Positions 10,801 through 17,050 of a DNA stretch of 64,000 nt are shown in pieces (position 1 is the stretch's first letter; the number at the start of each line of letters is the position of its first letter). A program made the position numbers and the translations under genes. The stretch comes from Nostoc sp. UHCC 0302 (GTDB taxonomy: Bacteria; Cyanobacteriota; Cyanobacteriia; Cyanobacteriales; Nostocaceae), in the NCBI RefSeq assembly GCF_038096175.1, contig NZ_CP151099.1:870501-934500 (forward strand), given 5' to 3'. A model generated the notes under the pieces. That model had not been told where the DNA came from. It made no database searches and saw nothing but the letters and a program-made list of their open reading frames with translations.

Positions 10801-10841
10801 TATATTTTGCTTTGGATAGCAATACCAGGTAGAGCAATCAT
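4809..10841 (-). CDS. Giant Ser/Thr kinase - ATPase - GAF - PAS - PAS - histidine kinase
   Basis: 2010 residues, a dual kinase of the type found in filamentous cyanobacteria. In order: a Ser/Thr kinase domain (1-280; catalytic loop HKDINPGN near 130, DFG near 152); a STAND-like ATPase with P-loop GFAGIGKS (about 360) and Walker B VIFLDDLQW (about 485); a long helical repeat region (650-1300); a GAF domain (1335-1510); two PAS domains (1515-1630 and 1680-1790, the first ending in a PAC-like AAFQDITERKQAE); a HisKA_3 dimerisation domain with phospho-His in REIHDTLAQS (about 1818); and an HATPase ending GLLGMSERAERIGAQ. No membrane segment is visible, so it is probably a cytosolic integrator. 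It is coupled to the NarL-type regulator. A decayed IS lies about 145 bases upstream, in the promoter region. Confidence 0.93.
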   Translation of the reverse strand: MIALPGIAIQSKIYESSNSLVYRGIRDDGVAIVVKILKLDYPSPQELTRYRQEYKIIRFLNLEGVVKAYSQQDYQRTLAILLEDFGGESLEQWMHKRPDIFCPMPLSTFLDLAIAICDILGRIHAANVIHKDINPGNIVLNLDTGVVKIIDFGIATQFNCTNPTFKNPHILEGTLAYLPPEQTGRMNRLLDYRTDFYSLGVTFYKLLTGHLPFPTTDILELVHCHIAKQPPLPHEINITIPKPVSDIILKLMAKNAENRYQSAWGIKADLEICAKQLEETGQISSIQLALQDVCDRFQIPQKLYGRDKEVAMLLAAFVRVACPESNPVTALPNNSEATSQREQTGNPKFQVEMMLVSGFAGIGKSALVQEIYKPITQKRGYFISGKFDQFQRNIPYSAIADALQKLVRQLLSEPDEYVQHWRSHLFTALGSNGQLIIDVIPEVELIIGKQPPVPSVGATEAQNRFHRIFGQFVRVFCSKKHPLVIFLDDLQWIDSATLNLIELMLLDEQAQSLFLIGAYRDNEVKPTHPLALMLERLRKQGVVLQEIILAPLTLEPLNQLIAETLHRNADIVLPLAELVLRKTQGNPFFVNEFLRMLYSENLLTFDAQHLCWQWNIAQIQAQDITDNVVELLLIQLNKLPENTQQILQLAACIGAEFNLNTLAIVCEQSPKAISLDLLIAIQAGLIQPISELDENLLVQEYKFLHDRVQQAAYVLIDESHKQVVHLQIGRNLLKEAFADRLSNRLFKIVDHLNHGIELITNQAERDEIARLNLMAGQKAKAAIAYGTAQNYLAMGRAWLADSTWQTNYDLALELYTETTEVAYLCGEFENVEHWAEAVLQDAKTVLDSVKVYEVKIQTAIAQGQLLDAIDTALQVLQQLGIRFPETPNQSDITLDLNAVTSRFNQKPIHELFHLPEMVDPQKLAAMRILSKITLVAYHLTSELALLLVLKQVNLSIQYGNTFVSPFAYANLGLIFCGMLGRIEAGYEFGQLALRLLSNLDIRSLKARTLFIVTNFIIHWQEHIRETSKPFLEAYQCGLETGDLEFAAYSAFTYCLQSFFVGKELLEVEREMATYSEAIRQINQRTSLTWIQIFRQSVLNLMGRSINPLRLVGESYNEEKRSANHETDGVILFLVHLNKLILCYLFSEYTQASENAIVAEHYVIRVAATPHVPLCYFYSTLARLAVYSESDTQVQQEILKEVAVSQEKMRLWAHHAPMNYLHKYHLVQAETARVLGQLLEAEKLYEQAIQGARENEYIQEEALAYELAAKHYLARGLEKFAQIYMKEAHYCYERWGATAKVRNLEADYPQFFPQSTSVSSMPIHTAAGTTSNTSHVALDLAAIMKASQAISSEIELEQLLHALMQILIENAGAQTGCLLLENAGEWTIEATCELIEGAQTCATQVLQSTPIANRLPESIIHYVIRVHKSVILNDATREGNFINDPYIQQHQTQSVFCLPLLNQSKLIGVLYLENQLATGAFTPEQSQILSLLSTQAAIAIENAKLYSKLRASESQINQFLEAVPVGVGVLDATGRPYYVNQRGIQLLGKGVDPSATLEHLAEVYQVYLAGTDQNCSSEKMPIVRALKGERTRTDDLEIHQGETIIPIETWGTPVFDEQGNVVYAIAAFQDITERKQAEKLLADYNQTLEQQITERTLLLLQEIGERQRVENALRQSEEQRRLTMDFTYIGSWNWNITENTVDWNDNHARLLGLVPGEVESSYQAWRDRVYPEDIHRVEQAVTTALATHTDFEAEYRVIYPDGSIHWLVGRGRGIYDTHGQPVRMLGIILDISEQRNAALRERERAEQASILEERNRMAREIHDTLAQSFTGILLQVRAAEQVLADDPEATEVHLEMIEELARAGLAGARRSVSALRPRLLEEGNLESALHRIVAQMRSTTDTALICETQGIAYSLPTEVENNLLRIGQEALTNAIKYASAGEIRVKLVYNETQCILQIKDNGRGFGVGSIPLSGGFGLLGMSERAERIGAQLTIQSQPGQGTEIIATINRE

Positions 10842-11005
10842 AGAGCAACTCTTGAGAGTTTGATCTGGAATACCTCAAACTATACAGTAATTCTCATTCC
10901 GAAAATAATTACTTATTGTTTGGTAATCGAGAATAAATTTGACAAAATAAAATATTTAAACTATGGTTCCAGACTCCACAACACCTTACGGGGGGACAAA
11001 AAGGT

Positions 11006-12208
11006 CTAGGATACAGATAAAATAAGCCTCATAGCCCTTTCTCCTTGTTGATAATATTTCCGCTTATTAGGAGCTAGTGTCATTAACTCAGCCACCAATT
11101 CATAAGAATTTTCCATGAAATCGACCCAGTTAGACCCCTTCGGGTTCGCAGTCGCCTGCGGAGGGAAACCCTCCCGCAGCGCTGTCTCACCATATAATCC
11201 AATATAAAAGCTGCTATGACGGCGAATTGTCCTTAAGAATTCTTTTATTCGACCAACATATTTTTGAATACCCATACGTTTAATTTTTTGACCAGATATG
11301 GTTGCAGCCGTGTATGCAAGTGATATTAATAATATTAGAGAAATTAAGCGTTGACCTGATACATTAGTATCTTCTAAGTTATACCCACCACTCTTAAAAT
11401 CTCTAAACATCTCTTCAATATCAAAACGTTATTTATAAGCCTTAATAGCCGAATCTAAGCTATCTAAATTAGTTAGGATAAACCAGCCCTCCTCCGGCGC
11501 AACTCCAAAACGTTTACGTTTCCATTTACCCGCAAGATTAAAGCTAATAAATCCTGTAGTTTTTGTATATTTAACACCTTGATAAAAGAATGAAGCTCCA
11601 GGGGATAAACCTGAATTTTTTAATTGCAGCCAAATTTCTGGTTCTATTTCTATAAAAGCATCTTTTTTTATGCGTAAACAGAAGTAGGTTTTCTGCTCTG
11701 TGAGCCAGTTAGCCAACTTTATCGAACAAAATTCACGGTCTCCTAACACTACAGTTTTATAATCCTTGAGAATCGGTAATGCTTTCTTAAATACTGCTTC
11801 TTGTTCATCAAAATTGCTTGAAACCAACTTATTTAATAGCTCAAAATATATTGGAATCGACCTCTTGTCCCAAACTACGCTAATCATTAATAAATTAATG
11901 CATCCCCAATTAGTCCGATCTATAACTACATAAACAACTTCAGTTAAAGGAAAATTAATTTCTAGCCAACTTCTAACTATGGGAAACCAAATCTCTTCAA
12001 TATTGATGTAGTTTAAAGATCAAAACCGCTGGATTCTTTTCCTTCTACTTTCAAATAGTATTGGTATTGGTAAAGCAGTCGCTAGCGCCTCAAGGCTAAC
12101 AGTTTTAATAGATTGTAATAAATAAATGAGGAGTTTTAGTAATAAGTATTCAGTACGTCCAAGCTCTCGCTTGAGGTGTGTCTCGTAGAATTCAGGTAAT
12201 ATTATCAT
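11006..12208 (-). pseudogene. IS4-family DDE transposase, two nonsense codons plus 54-bp insertion
   Basis: Read in a single frame, this aligns end to end with the 382-aa transposase at 53387-54535. Two stops break it: TTA to TGA after SRRKRIQRF (near 12020) and CAA to TAA after DSAIKAYK (near 11429). Eighteen extra residues (ETALREGFPPQATANPKG) interrupt IGLYG/SNWVDF without shifting the frame. The catalytic region retains VIDRTNWGC, VLGDREF and EEMFRDFKSGGYNLE. It cannot make a full protein. Confidence 0.9.
11136..11189. repeat. 54-bp small dispersed repeat inside the transposase relic
   Basis: Direct comparison with the intact copy (around 54408) shows this block is present here and absent there. 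It contains a near-perfect internal hairpin (GCGGGAGGG/CCCTCCGC on the minus strand). Its length is a multiple of three, so it added 18 codons in frame. Confidence 0.85.
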
Positions 12209-12386
12209 TAAACAGAGCTTATTGCGAATGAATGCTCTTTTTGTTTTACCACAAATTGCTACACTCGTTGCCCTATATCTATTTCAGGGTATTTTGTACC
12301 CTCTCAAGCACGCTGATGTTTTCTACCTATCCAGAAACTTTTCCTTTAGAAGAAATGAAGGCTCAGATGATTGAGGAGTTTTGCAA

Positions 12387-13259
12387 TTAAATAGCAATAG
12401 CAGTAAGATAAGGACGATTCAGCTTCCCCAACAACTGCAACAGATTCTTGACTGTCTCCTCCAACGCATTGGAATACAGTAGACTAATGCGATCGCTTAG
12501 AGACTGCATCTGCTGACATTCAGCAGGCAGGTAATCATAAGATTTCAGGTATTGCAGCCCAACCGTGTACTCGCCATCCCAGGTTCTGACGGTGCATCTG
12601 AAATCGTTTACTTGGCTGACTATACCCCAACACCCGCCCTTCCCCCTGAGTTCAGGATTATCTTTGGCTAAGATTTGGCATACTTCCCCCAACTGGTAGG
12701 TATTGGGTACTTTGGTGCGTTCAATAATGCGCTGCACAAAATCCTTCACAATCGTACCACTTGGGACTTTACCACCTGCTTGTTGTACTGCCTTTAGCTA
12801 CACTTCTTGCTGTTGTGGGGGTTCAAGTTTAGTTAATGGTCGAACTTGACGTTCGCTAGTCGGCAAAATGTGATCCAATGGATCACATTTTGCCATCAAA
12901 TTATCAAAAACAACAGCCGCATCTATTAATAGATAAGGTTGGCGACTGCTAAAACCAAAGCGTTCGCGGCAATATTCTTCAAAAGTCTTGTGCGTGGAAC
13001 GGTACAACCTACGATCGCGTAATTCCATCAACGCCTTCCCTGCCTCAAAAACTGCTCTCTCCACTTTGCGTTCGAGATGCAAGCGATCGCGTTGTTCATC
13101 CTCGGTTAATTCTGGAACTTCAACAGCAGTAACAGTAATCGTTGCTAAGGCTGGGTTTTCCTCAATAGAGATATTTTCATTTGCAGAGTTATTGGGTGAT
13201 TTTGAATTTATCTGTGCAACAGAAGTAGCTTTTTTACGCTTAGAGGATGGTTTAGCCAT
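12387..13259 (-). pseudogene. Plasmid/mobile-DNA-type protein split by a TAG
   Basis: Two same-frame segments are separated by TAG at 12800-12798, after LTKLEPPQQQEV. From memory, relatives carry Trp at that position (TGG to TAG), followed by the matching LKAVQQAGGKVPSGTIVKDF. The N-terminal segment has a low-complexity Lys/Ser/Asn start, then VERAVFEAGKALMELRDRRL and FEEYCRERFGFSSRQPYLLI, a pattern I associate with cyanobacterial plasmid and genomic-island proteins of unknown function. The second ATG (13259) fits the GGGTGG site better than the first (13265). A perfect 15-bp hairpin lies in the coding region at 12862-12894. The C-terminus is shorter than I expect (ends RPYLTAIAI). Confidence 0.65.
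12862..12894. repeat. Perfect 15-bp hairpin inside coding sequence
   Basis: GGCAAAATGTGATCC (12862-12876) and GGATCACATTTTGCC (12880-12894) are exact reverse complements around a 3-base loop. On the minus strand it encodes about MAKCDPLDHIL of the plasmid-type protein, next to the conserved PTSERQVRPLTKL. Confidence 0.85.
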
Positions 13260-13376
13260 CGTCATTCCACCCTTCTGTTCAATAGTACTTGCTCACGGCT
13301 AATGACAAATAAATTTGGAGCTGGTGAGTTTTGGCAATAATGCCCTGGGATTAGCCTTGGTTGAGCATTATCATCA

Positions 13377-13661
13377 TCACGAGTCCTCTTGAATTTTCAC
13401 AATATCATTGACAGTTACTAACTCTCCAGATAGTACAGAGCAAATCCTTGCTAGCTTTACTAAATTATCGATATCCGCTTTTTTTAGCCTGCCATCACGG
13501 GCGACAGTCAAGGTATGTCTCGTGACTTCGTTAGGGCTACCCTCAAACTGCCTATGAACGGCATACACAGACAAGGGGCTACCATCTTCAGCTTTGGGCC
13601 ACCATTGCGAAATATCAATATATGCTTCCATCCAAACTGCTAACACGCTTTTATTAGTCAT
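13377..13661 (-). CDS. Small hypothetical protein, possible HTH tail
   Basis: 94 residues, not recognised with certainty. The C-terminal DNLVKLARICSVLSGELVTVNDIVKIQ resembles the last helices of XRE-type regulators of cyanobacterial plasmids (LxKLARICSxLSGxxVTxNDLI). The N-terminal half (VWMEAYIDISQWWPKAEDG, then SVYAVHRQFEGSPNEVTRHTL) could carry the rest of a DNA-binding fold. It is divergent from the DUF1392-like gene, with only 27 bases between the starts, so the two probably share a control region. No strong ribosome site is visible. Confidence 0.5.
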   Translation of the reverse strand: MTNKSVLAVWMEAYIDISQWWPKAEDGSPLSVYAVHRQFEGSPNEVTRHTLTVARDGRLKKADIDNLVKLARICSVLSGELVTVNDIVKIQEDS

Positions 13662-13688
13662 TAACTACTTGTTAGGGAGACGAGCATC

Positions 13689-14204
13689 ATGATTGACCAA
13701 ATCAATTCACTTTATTTGTGCTGGTACATCTCCCCACCTTGGGGCGATACCTTCGGCACACCTGACGGTGATCGCATTCCACCAGTTGAAGTCAATCCGC
13801 TCGAACGAGTCGACATCGGAGCTTCGAGAACATTCGGCTACTGCTGCGGGGTGCAGTGGAAACAAGACCGATGGATTTATGCAATTGCTTCTGCTGGTGA
13901 GATTATCTACACCACTGAACACGAAATCATCGGCACGGGTGAAATGCAACTCGCTGCACTTGAAAAACCTGCTTTTGTTTTAGGCGATAGCTGCGCCAAC
14001 GTCTTCGACGAACGCATCATGCTTCTTTCTGATGACCAGCGGACAAAGCAGCGGCTAATTCTGGGGATTCAATTGCTCAACAGGTCTTGGTTTTACTACG
14101 TCGAGTGGATGCCCCCTGCACTCAAAGAAGTCACCAGCCTGGATGATCGACTAGCTTTTGTACCCCAATACCTCTGCCAAATTACGAGTGTTCAACGCCC
14201 GTAG
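13689..14204 (+). CDS. DUF1392-like cyanobacterial hypothetical protein
   Basis: 171 residues starting MIDQINSLYLCWYISPPWG. The motifs NPLERVDIGASRTFGYCCGVQW, TEHEIIGTGEMQ, KPAFVLGD and TKQRLILGIQLLNRSWFYYVEW are those I associate with DUF1392, a family found mainly on Nostocales plasmids and accessory islands with no known function. The ribosome site TAGGGAGA lies nine bases before the ATG. The 3' end overlaps the end of a convergent transposase relic by 23 bases. It appears intact. Confidence 0.65.
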   Translation: MIDQINSLYLCWYISPPWGDTFGTPDGDRIPPVEVNPLERVDIGASRTFGYCCGVQWKQDRWIYAIASAGEIIYTTEHEIIGTGEMQLAALEKPAFVLGDSCANVFDERIMLLSDDQRTKQRLILGIQLLNRSWFYYVEWMPPALKEVTSLDDRLAFVPQYLCQITSVQRP

Positions 14205-14882
14205 AAACGGTATGAATGCGTCCTAAAGAAGTAAGTTTCACAAAAATCTGGTTTAATAAAATAGGCTCAGGAATTTCTGGAAGCATTTTTAAGATTTCAT
14301 GGATATATCGAAAGCCATGATAATGAGCCTTAAGATCAATAATGCCTGAGCCAGGATTAAGGAAGCGAAAATCAGCGAGAAGACGATGAGATAAATTAAC
14401 CATAAAAAATGCTAAATTAGCAGCGTTAGTTACCGCAGTTTGCCTCAGATTCATAAAATCTTCCAACCCCCAAAACTGCTTTGCATCACGGAAGTTAAAC
14501 TCGATTTGAAAGCGGAGTTTGTAATATCAATAATTTTTTCAAATGATAATTTCAGGTCGCTGGAGAATAGAACTACATGGCTACGAATATTAGTCTTAAG
14601 ATTGGTTTTGACCAAAATCACTACATTTAGAGGCTGGGCAAATTCAATGTGTTGGAGAGTGGCTTGATAAATATCACTTTGAATTTCATCCTCAATGCTA
14701 CTTTTAGATAAATATTTGTCAGGTATATTACCATAGTCCAGCTTGTCACCGTATTTCCGACGAGAGCGTTTATGAGAGTCAGGATTTTCATAAGGAATAT
14801 ATAATACTGAATCATGACGCAATATCGTCGTAGCGTTTATCTGCGGCAACAGGCATTGTAACAGTGATAGGATATCGGGCAT
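14182..14882 (-). pseudogene. DDE transposase with large internal deletion and a frameshift
   Basis: The N-terminal MPDILSLLQCLLPQINATT is typical of a cyanobacterial IS4/IS701-like DDE transposase of about 400 residues. It is joined directly to the C-terminal region RHDSVLYIPYE...RRKYGDKLDYGNIP, so about 200 central residues are missing. After DLKLSFEKIID one base has been lost; restoring it gives DYYKLRFQIEFNFRDAKQFW, continuous with GLEDFMNLRQTAVTN in the other frame. The last catalytic acid (FNFRDAK region) is readable only after that repair. It is a dead relic. Confidence 0.85.
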
Positions 14883-14974
14883 GGGTTGATTGTGGCTTTT
14901 GAGTTGTCGTTTGGGAAGACAATAACTCTACTACATCAGCCCTCTCTCTTCACCCTCTTATTTTGGCTAAGGTA

Positions 14975-15024
14975 TTGTTGATGACAGGAATTTGTCTCAA
15001 CGCCATTTAATTTGTCACTGTACA
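14975..15024 (+). mobile_element. Putative right end of a type V-K CAST / Tn7-like transposon
   Basis: The plus strand ends ATTTAATTTGTCACTGTACA (15005-15024). A second AATTTGTC at 14989-14996 is spaced 20 bases from that at 15009-15016, and TTGATGACA lies just inside. Terminal TGTACA plus spaced TGACAAATT-type TnsB sites match, from memory, the ends of the Scytonema hofmanni-type V-K CRISPR-associated transposon, most closely its right end. The element body would lie leftward. No tnsB, tnsC, tniQ, cas12k or CRISPR repeat is seen there, so this looks like a solitary relic end. Confidence 0.65.
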
Positions 15025-15831
15025 AATACGGGGGAAATTAAATCATCTAGTATTTGCACCTTTAGCAACTAGCAATCACTTGTATTTTCTGCGCTGATAC
15101 ATACATTTGTTGCCTTTTTGTCAAGAGCCAACTGCTAATATCTATCTATTAGGTGAAATTTAAATAAATTAAGTGATGGTGTATACAAAACTGCTTCTAT
15201 CTAAAGATAGTTGTGGCAATATTAATTTTTCTTTACAGTCACATAGGTACTTAATCAAGCACACAATTAGGGAAATTTTAAACTTAATGTTTGCAAATAA
15301 TTTGTTATCACACGTTTATTGTCAATATCTTTGCTTTATCTCTCAGGTAAATTCCTAAATCTTCTTATAGAAGAAGACATATTTGTATTAGGAGATGCAA
15401 GGAATAAAACGCCTAGCCGTCTCCAAAGGAAACGCTAGCGCGAACGATGAAAGCCGCGTCCCTTGGGCGTCTCCTCTTCTCCCACTCGTGAGAGGCTAGC
15501 GCCTGCCTTCTTGATGCCTGAGCGCGAGTGCGTCTCCTCTCTTGAGAAGGACTGTAGGTAAAGGGGTTTTCATTGCTTAAATACCTTGGTGCAAGCAAAA
15601 AAATATTATTGATAGGGTGACTCTTCTTAAAGTAAGCGGGTCTCCCGCCGTAGAGAATCGGCTTTCCCATTGATCTGGGCATTTGATTACAGGTTCGGGT
15701 CTTAGCAATTGACTGAGATTTACTTGAGTAAACTTCTAAATTTTTCCTTTTTCTAGATAAGTTGAAAATTACAGAAAGCTAATTGGTTCACCAGAGATCA
15801 TGTAAACATCTGCAAAAAGCAGGATAGACTC
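15025..15831. other. Intergenic stretch before the glycan cluster
   Basis: No credible gene; short reading frames here have no ribosome sites or recognisable content. 15025-15400 is AT-rich and could hold promoters for the cluster. 15412-15545 is a GC-rich patch of small dispersed repeats. 15690-15831 is AT-rich leader DNA just upstream of the first glycosyltransferase. Confidence 0.6.
15412..15545. repeat. Cluster of small dispersed repeats
   Basis: Repeated GC-rich words such as GGCGTCTCCTCTTCTCCCAC, GCTAGCGC (twice), GCGTCTCC and short palindromes sit back to back in otherwise AT-rich DNA. The same vocabulary recurs near 56630-56750 and 63110-63310. Confidence 0.6.
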
Positions 15832-17037
15832 ATGATAGAAGCTCCTTTAATTTCAGTGATTGTACCTGCCTATAATGCAGAAAAATTTATTGAAAAAACT
15901 CTAAATTCCATTTTATCTCAGACATATAAAAATATTGAAGTTATAGTTGTTGATGATGGTTCTCAAGATAGAACATATACCGTTGTAAAGTCTTTTGCTC
16001 AACAAGACAGTCGAGTTATTTTATTAAAACAAACTAATGCTGGAGTAGCTGCTGCTCGCAATTTAGCAATAGAAAAATCTAGAGGTGAATATATTGCACC
16101 GATTGATGCTGATGATATTTGGTATCCCCGAAAAATAGAAAAACAAGTGCAGTGCATACTAGAAGCAGATTTGTCTGTAGGATTAGTTTATGCTTGGTCA
16201 CTCAGCATTGATGAGGACGATATAATTTTTGGAACGCCTGATCCTGAATATCATAGGGATTTTAATAGCGTAGAAGGAACTGTTTACCCACTTTTGGCGT
16301 ACACAAACTTTATAGGCAATGCTAGTGTACCCCTAATACGCCGATCTTGTTTTGAAAAAGTTGGTGGTTACAACTGCAAACTTAAATCAAATAATGCTCA
16401 AGGTTGCGAGGATTGGGAAATTTCTTTGCGTATTGCTGAACATTATAAGTTTCGGGTAGTACAAGAATTTTTGATTGGTTACCGTCAGGTAAGGGGAAGT
16501 ATGTCCCATAACTATCAGTCGATGGAAAGGTCTTACAATCTGGTGATGACAGATTTCCGACAAAGACACCCAGAAATTCCTACTTGCATCTACGATTGGT
16601 CTGCCAGTAATTTTTGCTTTTACTTATTGGCAGCCAGCCAGTCTTGTGGAGATTACCAGAACACTTTAATCTTGATATATAAAGGTATAAAATTAGACTT
16701 TATCAAAATTCTTACCTTATTTAAGTATCAATTTTTGATTAAATTGCTTTTGAAAATTGCAGCTAAACCAATAATGTCTTTGATGGGGTTGGAGCATGAC
16801 TATTGGTATAAGTATCTCAAGAAAAAATTTCAATCATCTAATAATTTAGCAGTTAATCATGCGATTAATGTTTCTGGATACCAGAAAGAAGCTGGTAAAC
16901 TCCAGCCAGAGCCGCAAAAACGATACAGTAGAATTCATCAGCAAAGATGGTTGCAAGTTTTACAACTTTGTCAAGAATTTAAATCTTCCAGAGACAGTAA
17001 AGGTGCAATGGCTATTTGTCCAACCTTCGCAAAATGA
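15832..17037 (+). CDS. Family 2 glycosyltransferase
   Basis: 401 residues. The GT-A fold begins ISVIVPAYNAEKFIEKTLNS and contains VIVVDDGSQDRT, NAGVAAARNLAI and the metal-binding DADD (near residue 95), then a WxPRK step. The downstream half has hydrophobic stretches but no clear transmembrane bundle. It is the first gene of a tight run (14 bases to the ABC transporter) and probably adds a sugar to a lipid-linked or surface glycan precursor. The last 60 residues are unusually polar and may not be conserved. A second frame is open there too, so a late frameshift cannot be excluded. Confidence 0.88.
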   Translation: MIEAPLISVIVPAYNAEKFIEKTLNSILSQTYKNIEVIVVDDGSQDRTYTVVKSFAQQDSRVILLKQTNAGVAAARNLAIEKSRGEYIAPIDADDIWYPRKIEKQVQCILEADLSVGLVYAWSLSIDEDDIIFGTPDPEYHRDFNSVEGTVYPLLAYTNFIGNASVPLIRRSCFEKVGGYNCKLKSNNAQGCEDWEISLRIAEHYKFRVVQEFLIGYRQVRGSMSHNYQSMERSYNLVMTDFRQRHPEIPTCIYDWSASNFCFYLLAASQSCGDYQNTLILIYKGIKLDFIKILTLFKYQFLIKLLLKIAAKPIMSLMGLEHDYWYKYLKKKFQSSNNLAVNHAINVSGYQKEAGKLQPEPQKRYSRIHQQRWLQVLQLCQEFKSSRDSKGAMAICPTFAK

Positions 17038-17050
17038 AAAATAAGAAACC

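Larger units (their letters stand above)
10985..12308 (-). mobile_element. Decayed IS4-family element (old copy)
   Basis: The outer ends read CTTGAGAGGG (minus-strand left end, at 12308) and CTTACGGGGGGACAAAAAGG (other end, from 10985). They match the termini of the intact copy at 53287-54556. Its length is 1324 versus 1270 bases, and the 54-base excess is exactly the internal repeat insertion at 11136-11189. The flanking nine bases differ on the two sides, so no target duplication survives, consistent with age or rearrangement. Confidence 0.85.

Noticed and set aside
15173-15358. Plus-strand 61-codon frame
   Set aside because: AT-rich spacer, no ribosome site, composition like random DNA.
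15413-15682. Minus-strand open frame of 89 codons
   Set aside because: It is made of dispersed-repeat DNA, rich in Arg/Ala from palindromes, with no ribosome site and no recognisable pattern.
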